Shown here piece after piece: positions 54,055-64,000 of a stretch of DNA of 64,000 nt. The notes under the pieces were generated by a model. That model was not told the DNA's origin and searched no databases. It saw only the letters and a program-made list of their open reading frames with translations. The position numbers were made by a program, and so were the translations under genes. Each line of letters opens with the position of its first letter. Positions within the stretch are counted from its first letter, which is position 1. Source of the DNA: Ichthyophis bannanicus (Eukaryota > Chordata > Amphibia > Gymnophiona > Ichthyophiidae); contig CM066039.1 in assembly GCA_033557465.1 (NCBI GenBank), forward strand, positions 49,071,788 to 49,135,787. Reading direction: 5' to 3'.

Positions 54055-54620
54055 AAGGGGACAATATTCAGTGTGGTTGATATTTAAATGGCATGGTGGT
54101 TAGAAGTGGCACTTAAATATTGGAGGGATATCGCTGACCTGGAACCTAGTTATATCTCTGAGTTATATTACCTTGTTACAATGTAAGCATACGGCTACTT
54201 GGTCTGTTGCAAAATATTGTTATTTTGTAAACCGCACTGTTACTGAAGAGCGCGGTATATAAGAGCATGTAAATAGATAAAATAAAAAATAAAGAAATAT
54301 TCCATGACAGTACTCAGTAGGAGTTGCCACTGATTATCTTGGCTATATGGTGCTAGCTGTATAAATGCAGATAGCAAATTAAGATAGCCTTTTAGGTAGC
54401 TCAAGTTGCCTATAGAAGTCCCAGCTGAATATTGGGAAAACTGGGTAAAAGAATGCACTTATCTGGTTAGTACCAATACTTTCTCTTCACCCACAGACTT
54501 CCTCTACACTAACTGGATAGTGGTGGGACAGTCTGTGGAAATATTCATATCCCATTGAGCCCCCTCAGCTGGCCAGTTGGCTAACGGCTTTGAATATCGG
54601 GTCCCAAGACTTTACAGTTG
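54055..54620. repeat. GATATTCA-type repeat with an embedded L2 tail
   Basis: Starts ggggacaatattcagtg and ends ggctttgaatatcgggtccc, inverted. Between them 54225-54295 holds ttgtaaaccgcactgttact and gcgcggtatataagagcatg with (aaat)n, an L2-type 3' end. Confidence 0.55.
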
Positions 54621-55965
54621 CTTCTGGTTTTCTGTCCAAATGTCCTCCTCCTGGCCCACCAGTTTGTACCTGTCTTTCCAAACTGAAAACTTGCTCTTGG
54701 AGTAAAGGGTTGAGATGGTAAGGATGGTTGAACTGTGGTACTGAACAGGTGCAGCAGTGATCCAGTAGAGCCTTAAGCAGTGGGTGAGGAGGGTTGGTAC
54801 TGTGATGTAAATGAGGAGAGCAAGACTAGCTGTTTTTAAAGCTGGGGGGAGAGTTGAGGGTGAGTGTGGGGTTGCATTGGCAAATTAGATGCAAGGCACT
54901 GATAAGGCAGATAAAGAGAGAATTTAAAAAGAAGCTCGCCATGGAAGCAAATAGCATAATAAAAACTTTTTCAAGTACATTCGTAGCAAAAACCTGTGAG
55001 AGAGCCAGTTGGACCACTGGATGATAGAGGGGTAAAAGGGGCACTAAGGGAGGACAAGGCCATAACAGAGTTTGAATGAATTATTTGCTTCAGTCTTTAC
55101 TGAAGATGTAGAGAAGTTACCCATGCCTGAAATAGTATATAAAGCTGGTGTAGTGGAAGAATGGAAAGAAATATCGATAAACTGAGAGGCTGTATTACAA
55201 CTGTTTGATAAACTGAAGAGTAAAAAATCACCTGGACCAGATGGTATATATCCAAGGATGTTGAAAGAACTGAACTATGTGATTGCAGACCTACTATTAG
55301 TAATCTGTGAATTATCATTAAAATCATCTTTAGTACCTGAGTATTGGAGAGAGGCTAATGTAACCCCAATTTTTAAAAAGGGTTCCAGGGGTAATCCGGG
55401 AAACTACAGACTGGAGAGCCTGACATCAGTACTGGGAAAAAATGGTAGAAACCATTATGAAGAATAAAACTGCTGAACATGTAGATAGCCATGGTTTAAT
55501 GGGAGAAAGTCAACATGGATTTAGCCAAGGAAAGTCTTGTCTTACTAATTTGTTATATTTTTTGAAGGTGTGAATAAACAGGTAGATAAAGGTGAGCCAG
55601 TATATCTGGATTTTCAGAAAGCCTTTAACAAGTTCCATCCTGAATGGCTCTTGGCAAAATTAAAAAGTCATGGAATTGGAGGCAGTGTAGTATTGTGGAT
55701 CAGGAACTGGTTAAAAGATAGAAAGCAGAAAGTAGAGTTAAATGGCCAAGTTTCTCAATAGAGAAAGATGAACCGCTGCTTTTTAACTTTTTCATAAATG
55801 ACCTGGAAATAAGAATAAAGAGTGAGATGATCAAATTTGCAGATGAGACAAAATTATTTAAAGCTGTTAAAATGCAGGAGGATTGTGAAATTGCAAGAGG
55901 ATCTTGAAAAATTGAAGACTGGACGTCGAAATGGCAGATGAAATTTATTGTGGACAAGTGCAAAG

Positions 55966-57484
55966 TGTCGCGCCCCCTACTGGCCAGGCGGTAGCTTTGG
56001 AGCGGGGGACGGAACTTCTTTAAATGTCCCTTGCTTGTTACCTATGTTCCCAACAGGATGCCTGCTGGGAAATATAGTCGTGTAGTTGTGAGGTTGAAAT
56101 AAATTCAGCCGAGAGGATTTTCATAGGCACACAGGATTATTTATTTATTCTTCAGCCAAATGAACTTTCTTTCTGGCAGTTCAAAAATATCAAAACATAA
56201 CGGTGGATATTTTCTCCGGTGAAACAAAACCAAAAGAATAGAATGCTTCTGAGGTCAGCTTGTTACAGTGCCAAACAACAGTATTTCTCCATGTGAAAAC
56301 AGCCAGTAATCTTCCTGTGCCAAACAGCTTTCAGCTTGGTTTAAAACAAAAGCTTTACATTCTTCAAGCTATGCATAACATTGGCATCTTTACTGCAAAC
56401 TATTTTTCTCTCACACAGACTGCTTTTCTTAGTGGCTGTATTACAAACTCTGGCTTCACTTTCAAACAGTCCTTTTTCAACTCCGGGCCATGCCTCGGAG
56501 ATTAGCAACTCATTTGCATATTTTTCTCAGCACTGCCCCACGGCTGACTAAGCTTCCAGGTTTCCTATCTTCTAAAAACCTTATAGCTTTTCAGTTTTGA
56601 GCACAAACTAGAGAGCAATCCATTTCATTATCTGAGGGCAATTCCTCTAGCACAGATTCTTCCAGGTCCATGCTTTCTACCTCAGAGTCTGTTTGTAAAT
56701 GGTTTAACTCTGTCTCAGAAATGGCAGGCTTTAGTTTCTCTAAAGCTTTTAACACTTTCTTTAACACAGATTCCTCTCTCTGCTGAGGGCTACTAGAGGA
56801 ATTAGGGAGTTTCTTATTTCTCAGAACGCTCTGGGAGTATTTCAAGGTGCTCACCTTACTCTGTGGAATTAAACTCTCCTCAGACTTTACTGCCGAAGGC
56901 TCTGTTTCCATCTGCTCTCCTGGAGACAGCTCTCTGCCATTTTCATAGCTTGGCTTCTCCCCCTGGTAAGCTCTCCCTCTCAACGGATTTCTCCTGTATC
57001 TCTTACAGGTCTCAAGGGTGACTTCTATACCTCTGGAAGGCACGGCCTCTCTCACAGATTCTGCTTTCCTGGCAGCCTCTGTTTCTCTGGCATACTCTGC
57101 CTTTCTCCAAGAAGTCTCTGCAGACGTCTCTGCTGGAGTTCCCTTGGTTCTCCGTGTTCCCTCTGAACACTCTCCTCGGGTTCCTCCTGTCCTTGTTCTC
57201 CTCCTCGTTCCTATACCAGTTCTGCTCTCCCCTTCCCTTGCTTCCTCAAATTTATCTCTGTGATTTTCCCTTCTGTTTCCCAGCTCCACCCCCAGCTGTT
57301 CCTCGTGAGCAGGGCTGGTTACCATGGAGCTAGGGTGTGGCTCTCTATCACAAACTTTCTGCAGAGAGTTTTTTTCTGAAGCAGGAGTTTTAACCCCTAA
57401 ACTCCTGGAGCTAATTCCTTTTTCAGAGGAAAATACCTGGTTTTTCCCTCTTTGCCTCTGCTCTCCCACGGCTTCGCCTCCACA
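55966..57484 (-). mobile_element. Solo LTR inserted in CR1
   Basis: Starts TGTCGCGCCCCCTACTGGCC and ends TTCGCCTCCACA, flanked by AAAG at 55962-55965 and 57485-57488. About 1.5 kb, no interior. The start resembles the gcgccccctact type of the other LTRs. Confidence 0.9.
56591..57484 (-). CDS. LTR-embedded reading frame of the CR1-nested LTR, unknown function
   Basis: The frame is open from the very first LTR base (CGGEAVGEQRQRGKN…) for about 297 codons; the first internal Met is in SSMVTSPAHEE. It is rich in Glu, Arg, Thr and Ser with an RRRTRTGGTRG stretch. The end, VESMDLEESVLEELPSDNEMDCSLVC, shares an acidic MDC motif with SSPMDCAICLSDEIE of the Gypsy LTR frame. Any Met at 57496 lies in CR1, outside the LTR. 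No known domain. Confidence 0.4.
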   Translation of the reverse strand, partial: CGGEAVGEQRQRGKNQVFSSEKGISSRSLGVKTPASEKNSLQKVCDREPHPSSMVTSPAHEEQLGVELGNRRENHRDKFEEAREGESRTGIGTRRRTRTGGTRGECSEGTRRTKGTPAETSAETSWRKAEYARETEAARKAESVREAVPSRGIEVTLETCKRYRRNPLRGRAYQGEKPSYENGRELSPGEQMETEPSAVKSEESLIPQSKVSTLKYSQSVLRNKKLPNSSSSPQQREESVLKKVLKALEKLKPAISETELNHLQTDSEVESMDLEESVLEELPSDNEMDCSLVCAQN

Positions 57485-58260
57485 AAAGTTATGCACCTAG
57501 GAAAGAACAACCCAAACTATGGTTACATGATGCAAGGTTCCATATTAGGAACCACCATCCAGGAAAAAGATTTAGGCATCATTGTGGATGATATATTGAA
57601 ATCCTTGCCCAGCGTGCAGCAGCAGCCAAGAAAACAAGTTGATTGTTAGGAATCATAAGGAAGAAAGGAATGGAGAATAAAACAAAGAATATTATAATGC
57701 CTCTGTATCATTCCATGGTGCAACTGCACCTTGAATATTGTATGTAATTCTGGTCACCATATCTTAAAAAGGATATAGCTGAATTAGAAAAGGTACAAAG
57801 AAGAGTGACAAAAATGGTAAAGGGGATGGAAGGATACCCCTATGAGGAGAGGCTTAAAAGGTTGAGGCTCTTCAACTTGGAAAAGAGATGACTGAAGGGG
57901 GATGTGATAGATATCTATAAATTAATGAATGGAATGGAACGGGTAAACATAGCTCAGTTATTTATGCCATCAAAAGGTAGAAAAACTAGAAGACTAATAA
58001 TGAAGTTACAATGCAACCCTTTTAAAATTAATAAGAGAAAATATTATTTTTACTCCATGCGTAATCAAACTCTGGAATTTGTTTCCGCAGGATGTAGTAA
58101 AAGCTGTTAGTGTAGCTGGGACAAGCACTGTGGAACCTGTGTGCTGCTTTGGGAACCTGCCAGGTACTCATGACCCTGATTGGCCACTGTTGGAAACGGG
58201 GTACTGGGCTTGATAGATCTTGGTCTGACCCCGTAAGGCATTTTTATGTTCTTATGTTTA

Positions 58261-58699
58261 GGTTCTTAAGTAAGCGTGAGCATCTGGTTTTGTTTCTGAA
58301 CATATTTTGGGTGTAAAATGGCAGCAACTGGAGTAAATGTTTATGGTGGTAATTTTATAAACCAAAAATACACTGCATTAAGGGATACTAAAGCAAAGTT
58401 CAACAGAAGCCCTTAGAGAAACCCAAAACTACTATTATATTTAAATGTAATGCAACATACTCCCACACTTTAATAATAAGACTATAACCATGCAAAACTC
58501 ATTATACCATTTTGAAGGGAGAAAAAGACCTCAGGATGACTTCTACTGTGTGACAAATTGAATCGCCATAGGGGAACACACATCTCTCACATCACCGGTC
58601 TTAAACTCCCTTAAATCTATAAAGCCCAAACCAGCTTTGTTTACTTTATTATTTATCTCAAAAAAGTACCTTTTTAAAGCAGACTGTCAAAAATAAGAT
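58261..58699. other. No recognised feature
   Basis: A/T-rich; may include untranslated sequence of the adjoining Penelope-like element. Confidence 0.4.
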
Positions 58700-59945
58700 T
58701 AAAATCATTAAAAAAAAAAATTGTAAAAGATCTTTGTTTCTCCTATACAAGGCTTTATCAAGGGCGCTAAAACTTACCGCAAATAATTACTCAAGGAAGC
58801 GGCTTCGGTATCTGACATAATAGGGTTTAAAATACCCAACTACCAATCGGAAAGCTGCATTATAAAGCACGTCACTTTAGAAGGACTGTCACCATTCAGA
58901 TCGCTAACCAGGCCATATTGCCAAAACAGCTACTTATACTCAGTTCTTGCCAATATTTAAAAAAAGGGAATATTTAAGAATAGGAATGTGCGACCGAGCC
59001 ACACCGTTGGCCCCACCGAAACATGCCAAAACCTTCTTTTTTTTATTTTGAAAAAAATATTCCACTCAATCTTATCATTCATACTGTTTGGTTTGAGTGT
59101 GTCCAATCTGAATATCCATCACTGCTCTCACTGTAGAAGCAGTTTGCCCCGATCACTTCCTCGGACATTCTGTGGAACATGCTCCAAAACCATACAAGAT
59201 AAATCTTCAAAGGTATGGTAAAATTGGCTACAATGTTTCACAAAAGATGTTTCATCTGTACTTATGTTCTGTTAGGCAAGTTTTTAATGGGCGAGTAGCT
59301 TTACCGATATAAAGCTTCAAACTGGGAAAATTGATAACTTAAACAACATATGCAGTAATACAGGATAATGACACTCGTAGATGATAAACCTTATTAAAAT
59401 AAAAGATGATCCCTCATTCATAATACTGCAAAAAGAACATTTTCCACATTTAACATCTCCTGAGATTACTCCTGAGCTGAACATTTTAGGGACTGCTGAA
59501 CAAAGGTGATCTCTAATATTCTTGCTTCTGCTGTACACAATGCAAGGTTGGCCGTTTTTTAAAATGGAATGATCTGAAAATATTTCCCATCATCGTCTAA
59601 TAAATGACGCCAGATGCGGTGACAAATCAGAATGTTGAATCACACATGTCACCATTGTAGGTGAAGTAGCAACTGCCGACTGTGTATTTTGTTCTGTATA
59701 AGCTGATGACAGCAAACACTCCCTGTGATTAAATCAAGCCCTTTTATAAGTCTTCTTCAACACAGAATCTGGATAACCACAATTACGAAATTTATCTAGC
59801 ATCCTCTCTGCTGGTACCTTAAACTCCTCCTCTGGTGAACAAATCCGTTGGTACTGCAACAGCTGCGAATAAGGAAGACATTTTTTTCAAGTGATCAGGA
59901 TGAAAATTTGAGTAATGTAACAAGGTATTTTTATCTGTCGGTTTA
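58700..59945 (-). mobile_element. Penelope-like element, C-terminal part
   Basis: Minus strand, across several frames: YSKPTDKNTLLHYSNFHPDH (near 59900), a CSPEEEF-type block (59840), YSRSKNIRDHL (59500-59530), a Cys cluster KCGKCSFC (59440), and ALYIGKATRPLK with a following TEH (59245-59315), the GIY-YIG endonuclease start. A DLSCMVLEHVP and IEWNIFF end lies near 59190-59060. Penelope-like elements join RT and GIY-YIG endonuclease in one protein. Multiple stops. A tataggag…gataaagcc tail lies near 58740. Confidence 0.8.
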
Positions 59946-61810
59946 GAATAAACATAAGAACATAAGATATGCCATACTGGGTCAGACTAAGGTTCATCAA
60001 ACCCAGTATACTGTTTCCAACACTGGCCAATCTAGGTCACAAGTACCTAGCAGGTTCCCTAAAAGACACAGATTCCACAATACTTGTATTGGGACAAGCA
60101 GTGGATATCCCAGGTCCCCTATAATAATGGTATATGGACCTTTCCTCCAGGAACTTGGCCAAACCTTTTTTTAAACCTGGCTACAATAATAGCTTTTACT
60201 ACATCCTCCGGTAATGAATTCCAGAGTTTGATTACATGTTGAGTGAAAAATATTTTCACTTATTAATCTTAAATAGGCTACCCTTTAGCTTCATTGCATG
60301 TCCCCTAGTCTTTCTATATTTTGATGGTGTAAACAATCGATCTGCGTTTACCTGTTCCTCTCCATTCATTAATTTATAGACCTCTATCATATCTCCCCAC
60401 AGCAGTCTCTTTTCCAGGTTGAAGAGCCCTACCTTTTTTAGCCTTTCGTCATAGGGGTATCCATAAAGCTCCACCTGTTCACAAAATGCTACTCAGAAAC
60501 CTCCAGCGATAGAAGCACAACTAACAACCTGCAAACTTCCCCCACACACCAGTCGCCCCTGCACGTCAACACCACAAATAATAGGTAGTCCCCCAAACCC
60601 TACCAACCTTCACAAAACTAATGCAACACCCAGTTACATTAGAGCATTGTACATAGTTTGAGTTAATATGTATTTAGTTTCCCCGTTTTCTCCCCCATGT
60701 TCAATTCCCTGTTATTTGTAAACTCAATGTTATTTGTATACATTGCAGTATTCTTGTTCGATGTACACCGCGCTGATTTTAATAGCGCGGTATAGAAGAA
60801 AATGTTAAATAATAATAAATATCCTTCCATCCCCTTTACCATTTTGGTGGCTCTTCTCTGTACCTTTTCTAAAACCACTATATCCTTTTTAAGATATGGC
60901 GACTAGAATTGCACACAATATTCAAGGTGTGGTCGCACCATGGAACAATATAGAGGCATTATAATATCCCTTGTTTTATTCTCTGTTTCTTTCCTTATGA
61001 TACCTAGCATTCTATTTGTTATCTTGGCTGCTGCTGCACACTTGGTGGAGGGTTTCAATATGTTATCCACAATGATGCCTAAATCTTTTTCATGGGTGGT
61101 GGTTTCTAATGTGGAACCTTGTGTCATGTAACCATAGTTTGGGTTGTTCTTTCCTAGGTGCATAACTCTGCACTTGTTCACATTAAATTTCATCTGCTAA
61201 TTGGATGTCCAATCTTCCAATTTTTCAAGATCCTCTTGCAATTTTTCACAATCCTCACGGGTTTTAACAACTTTGAATAATGTTGTGTCATCTGCAAATC
61301 TGATTACCTCACTCGTTATTCCTATTTCCAGGTCATTTACAAATATGTTAAAAAGCAGCATACCCAGCACAGATCCCTGTGGTACTCCACTATTCACCCT
61401 TTTCCATTGGGAAAATTGGCCATTTAGCCCTACCCTCTGCTTTCTATCTTTTAGCCAGTTTCTGATCCACAATAGTACACTACCTCCTAAACCATGACTT
61501 TTTAATTTTGCCAAAAGTCCTCATGAGGGACCTTGTCAAAGGCTTTCTGAAAATCCATATACTATATCAACCGACTCACCTTTGTCTACCTCTTTATTCA
61601 CACCTTCAAAAAAACATAACAGATTAGTAAGACAAGACCTTCCTTGACTAAAGCCATGTTTGCTGTCTCCCATTAAGCCATGACTAGCTACATGTTCAGT
61701 TATTTTGTTCTTTATAATGGTTTCTACCATTTTTCCTGATACTGACATCAGGCTCACCGGTCTTTAGTTTCCCGGATAACCCCTGGACTTCCTTTTAAAA
61801 ATTGGCGGTA
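59946..61810 (-). mobile_element. CR1 LINE inserted in the Penelope-like element
   Basis: Minus strand from 61810: PIFKRKSRGYPGN, SLMSVSGKMVETIIKNKITE, then a palm region with VPQGSVLGMLLFNIFVNDL and IRFADDTTLFKVV (61300-61400), MKFNVNKCRVMHLGKNNPNY (61135-61193), and KTRGHAMKLKGSLFKINK (60256-60310). It is 5'-truncated near PIFK and ends in cataagaacataag at 59952. Frames are broken several times. An L2 fragment interrupts it at 60463-60819. Confidence 0.88.
60463..60819 (+). mobile_element. L2 LINE 3' fragment inserted in CR1
   Basis: Flanked by TATCC at 60458-60462 and 60820-60824; the uninterrupted CR1 has tatcc once at this point. The insert ends with gtacaccgcgctgatttt and gcgcggtatagaagaaaatg plus (aat)n, the L2-type 3' end. 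Confidence 0.8.
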
Positions 61811-61978
61811 GTAGAGAAGCCATCATTTGTCTTCTGAATTCTTGCATCTAAAAAATGGATCAGGGATTCATGACTTTTCATCTCTAGTTTAATATTTGGG
61901 ATACAACAGTTTAAATACTCAAAAAATGCCAAAAACTGAACATAGGTACCACTCCATAGCAAAAAAAAAATCTTCTAT
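61811..61978 (-). mobile_element. Penelope-like element, upstream part
   Basis: Minus strand LAFFEYLNCCIPNIKLEMKS and HESLIHFLDARIQKTNDG are the RT thumb-side blocks that come just before the PTDKNTLLH block found at 59900. The coding sequence therefore continues across the CR1. The rest of the RT lies beyond the Gypsy copy, outside the window. Confidence 0.78.
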
Positions 61979-63117
61979 TGTGATGCACCTCCACGTCCCT
62001 ATTAGGCAGCCGCCTAGGGCCGGGCGGCGCGAGTTGCCTTTTAATGTAAGGACAGTCTGTAGTCGAGTCTTATAGGCAAAAATAAATACAGGGCTTTATT
62101 CCCCTTCCCTTAAAGACTTCCTTTTTAACAGCAACAGAGGATAAACAAAACAACTGTTTCTTCACAGCAAAATAAACTCTTTCCTCCAAGTAATTATCAC
62201 AGTGCTTCAGCTTGCTTGTTCAACATAAAGATTCAATCTCATCTGAGAAACATAGTGTGCAATCCATGGGACTGGATTCCAAATCACAGCTAGCGTTTTC
62301 CCACTGCATTGGCTCACAGTCTGAGTGTTCAGGTGGGTAACAATCCTTACAGCTGGTATTATCCCAACTCCCTCCTTGTGAGACACCGGTTATTCTAGCA
62401 GTAAACTGCTCTATATAGACAGGGTTCTGGGCACCTGTACCTTGGGCAGTTTCTCCTGGAAATTCTCTCTCTTTCCAGTAATGAGGATTTTCCTCTAAGC
62501 TTCTAGCCTTTGCTTTACTGGCTGTGCCCCCCTCTTGCCCTCTAGGGAAAATAGAGTACTTAGCTTTTCCTCTGTGGCAGTTAGCTTCCCCTTTTCCCTC
62601 TGTTATCCAGGCTTCTCTCTTTGGGCTGTGGAGTGCTCTTTCTTGGGACCTCCAGCCACCAGTATTCTGAGCAGTTCTATAGCCACGTTCTGGAGAGACT
62701 TTTTTCCTGCTGCTCCTTGCTACCGGGACACACCCACTGCTTCCTGGATCCAGCAAGCTCTCCTGTCTGTGACGTCTGCTTTCCACCTGGTTTCTCACTC
62801 CTCCCAGGACGCTGCCCTCTCTGGCCTGAGAGACTCCTGCACTCGTCTCAGAGACTCCTGTTCTGCCTCCTCCCCTTGCTGGGATTTCCCAGCAGCTTTT
62901 ATCTTCCTGTTTCTTGCACGCTGTACGTGCTTCCCTGAACAGGTGCTCCTGATTAGCTTTTTTTGTTTTCTGCTGCGTCATGACTAGTGTGTGGAAACCT
63001 TGCTCCACTACTCTTTTGCTCCTTGTAATCTGAATATGTTTGCTGCCTATGCGATTCCAAGGTAAGCTCTTCTTTTTCCCCTATTACCATAGGTTCTGTA
63101 CCGGTCACTGCATCACA
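61979..63117 (-). repeat. 3' LTR of the second Gypsy element
   Basis: Starts TGTGATGCACCTCCACGTCC and ends GGTCACTGCATCACA. Shares blocks gggctttattccccttccct, actgtttcttcacagc and ccatgggactggattc with the first Gypsy LTRs. Confidence 0.9.
62220..63008 (-). CDS. LTR-embedded reading frame, third copy
   Basis: 262 codons in element sense. It keeps KQEDKSCWEIPARGG, LLDPGSSGCVPVARSSRKK, GKAKYSIFPRGQEGG, EENPHYWKERE and the end SSPMDCTLCFSDEIESLC. Compared with the 9266-10189 copy, many residues are changed and there are several length differences, yet the frame stays open and the ends agree. That is better evidence for coding than the frame alone. No known domain; location and role unknown. 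Confidence 0.5.
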   Translation of the reverse strand: MEQGFHTLVMTQQKTKKANQEHLFREARTACKKQEDKSCWEIPARGGGRTGVSETSAGVSQAREGSVLGGVRNQVESRRHRQESLLDPGSSGCVPVARSSRKKVSPERGYRTAQNTGGWRSQERALHSPKREAWITEGKGEANCHRGKAKYSIFPRGQEGGTASKAKARSLEENPHYWKEREFPGETAQGTGAQNPVYIEQFTARITGVSQGGSWDNTSCKDCYPPEHSDCEPMQWENASCDLESSPMDCTLCFSDEIESLC

Positions 63118-63135
63118 TATCCCCCCCCCCCTTTA
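63118..63135 (-). promoter_or_regulatory. Polypurine tract
   Basis: Minus strand TTAAAGGGGGGGGGGGGATA next to the 3' LTR, matching the first Gypsy element's tract but longer. Confidence 0.75.
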
Positions 63136-64000
63136 AGCTATTACGGGCTGGAGGACTTATGTTCTCACAGTCCGGAATACACGATAATGCATCTGCATTG
63201 AGGTGCAGCCTGCCTGCCCTGTGCTGTATGGTAAAATTAAATGCCTGTAGTGCTAAATGCCAGCATGTAAGACGTGGGTTATGGTTTCTCATAGTTCCTA
63301 ACCACTTCAAAGGCGCATGGTCGGTTACTAGCACAAAGTGACGGCCCGTAAGATAAAATCTAAGTGCCTCTACTGCCCACTTGATAGCCAGGCATTCCCC
63401 CTCTACAGTTGAATAATTAGTTTCTGCACGGGACAACTTTCTACTTAAATAAATGATGGGGTGTTCTATTCTCTCAAATTCCTGGGAGAGGACTGCCCCC
63501 AATCCAGATTCTGAGGCATCCGTTTGGAGGATGAAAGGCCTCTGGAAATCTACCCCATACAGAACCAGGGTTTGGCATAATTTTCCCTTCAACAAATGCC
63601 CTCTCCGCCTCCGGTGTCCACCTTATAGTATTAGGAGCATTTTTCTTTAGCATATTGGTCAGGACAGCACTCTCCTTTGCGAAGCGGGGTATAAACTGGC
63701 GATAATAGCCTATAAGGCCCAAGAAACTTCTAAGGTGTTTCTTAACTTCCGGCTTCTGGACGTTCTGCACGCTTTCTACCTTACTAAGCAAAGGTCGGAC
63801 CATTCCCTTTCCGACCATATGGCCCAAATACTTAACTTCTGTTCCGGTGAATAGACACTTCCCCGGGTTTAGGGTCAACCCTGCCTGTCGCAGAGCCCCC
63901 AAAACGGCCTCCACCCTAGGTAGATGTTGTGCCCATCTGGTACTCTGGATGACGATATCATCCATGTATGCTATTGCATAGTTTTGGTGGGGACGCAAAA
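63130..64000 (-). pseudogene. Gypsy RT and RNase H, frameshifted, partial
   Basis: RT part (from the window edge): YAIAYMDDIVIQS with the catalytic Asp pair, GLTLNPGKCLF, VKYLGHMVGKG, FLGLIGYYRQFIPRFAKES. A frame change near 63590 separates it from RNase H: FILQTDASESGLGAVL (Asp), EGECLAIKWAVEALRFYL (Glu), VLVTDHAPLKWL (Asp) and AGRLHLNADALSCIP. The protein then ends directly in SPPARNSLKGGG before the polypurine tract, with no integrase after RNase H. Role by homology: copying element RNA to DNA and removing the RNA strand. Confidence 0.9.

Larger units (their letters stand above)
54840..58260 (+). mobile_element. CR1 LINE split by a solo LTR
   Basis: Left part 54840-55965: LFDKLKSKKSPGPDGIYPRM (55200-55260), VPEYWREANVTPIFKKGS (55336-55388) and the palm region EPVYLDFQKAFNK (55593-55631). 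Right part 57489-58260: VMHLGKNNPNYGY, EKDLGIIVDDI, then MERVNIAQLFMPSKGRKTRR and a 3' end like 50135. The coding sequence resumes at the exact codon where the LTR interrupted it. Many frameshifts and stops; dead before or after insertion cannot be told. Confidence 0.88.
61979..64000 (-). mobile_element. Second Gypsy (Gmr1-like) element, cut by the window end
   Basis: 3' LTR 61979-63117, polypurine tract, then RNase H and RT in minus orientation up to the window edge. It is related to the 9023-14600 copy but more diverged: its LTR is shorter and its terminal peptide is SPPARNSLKGGG against SPPARNILRGG. It interrupts the Penelope-like element. The far target duplication is outside the window; the near flank is CTAT (61975-61978). 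Confidence 0.88.

Noticed and set aside
63113..63595. Integrase deletion in the second Gypsy copy
   Set aside because: If integrase normally precedes RT, nothing is missing after RNase H; the deletion is not needed.

Overview
The window looks like intergenic or intronic DNA from a large, transposon-rich vertebrate genome. I recognise no host protein-coding exon, tRNA gene or functional rRNA gene. The combination of Gypsy elements with a SCAN-like capsid, a DIRS tyrosine-recombinase element, RTE, CR1 and L2 LINEs, a Penelope-like element, L2-tailed tRNA SINEs and a 5S-rRNA-derived SINE points to an amphibian or reptile. Several repeats have the look of caecilian amphibian repeats; that is recognition from general knowledge, not proof.

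Layout. 0-9 kb: decayed L2 pieces, a tRNA SINE, a 5'-truncated RTE LINE with an uninterrupted reverse-transcriptase frame (2850-4832), and two L2 copies lying tail to tail (6333-8465). 9-14.6 kb: a Gypsy element on the minus strand with two ~1.2 kb LTRs, a 4-bp AGGT target duplication, gag-protease and integrase, but no reverse transcriptase. 15-22 kb: an L2 copy, a solo LTR, and a repeat family built from chained palindromes, at its most striking at 16163-16690. 22-36 kb: mostly unassigned sequence with scattered SINEs, hairpin repeats and one L2 copy. 36.6-39.4 kb: an LTR fragment abutting a truncated DIRS element. 42-47 kb: SINEs, including one with a 5S rRNA head. 47-49.6 kb: a compact element with terminal inverted repeats around one gene of a little-characterised family (ZAD-like zinc finger plus a possible DDE core), broken by one frameshift and one stop. 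49.6-58.3 kb: CR1 copies, one split by a solo LTR. 58.7-64 kb: a Penelope-like element split by a CR1, which is itself split by an L2 fragment; the same Penelope-like element is cut by a second Gypsy copy that runs off the window end.

How the parts fit. SINE tails match the 3' ends of the L2 and RTE LINEs here, so these LINEs probably moved the SINEs. All LTR elements whose flanks can be read use 4-bp target duplications and carry a long sense-strand reading frame inside the LTR. In the two Gypsy copies, domain order is best explained by gag-protease-integrase-RT-RNase H, the Gmr1-like arrangement, which agrees with the SCAN-like capsid.

All boundaries were read by eye. Percent similarities are hand counts. 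Family names rest on motif recognition and not on a database search.
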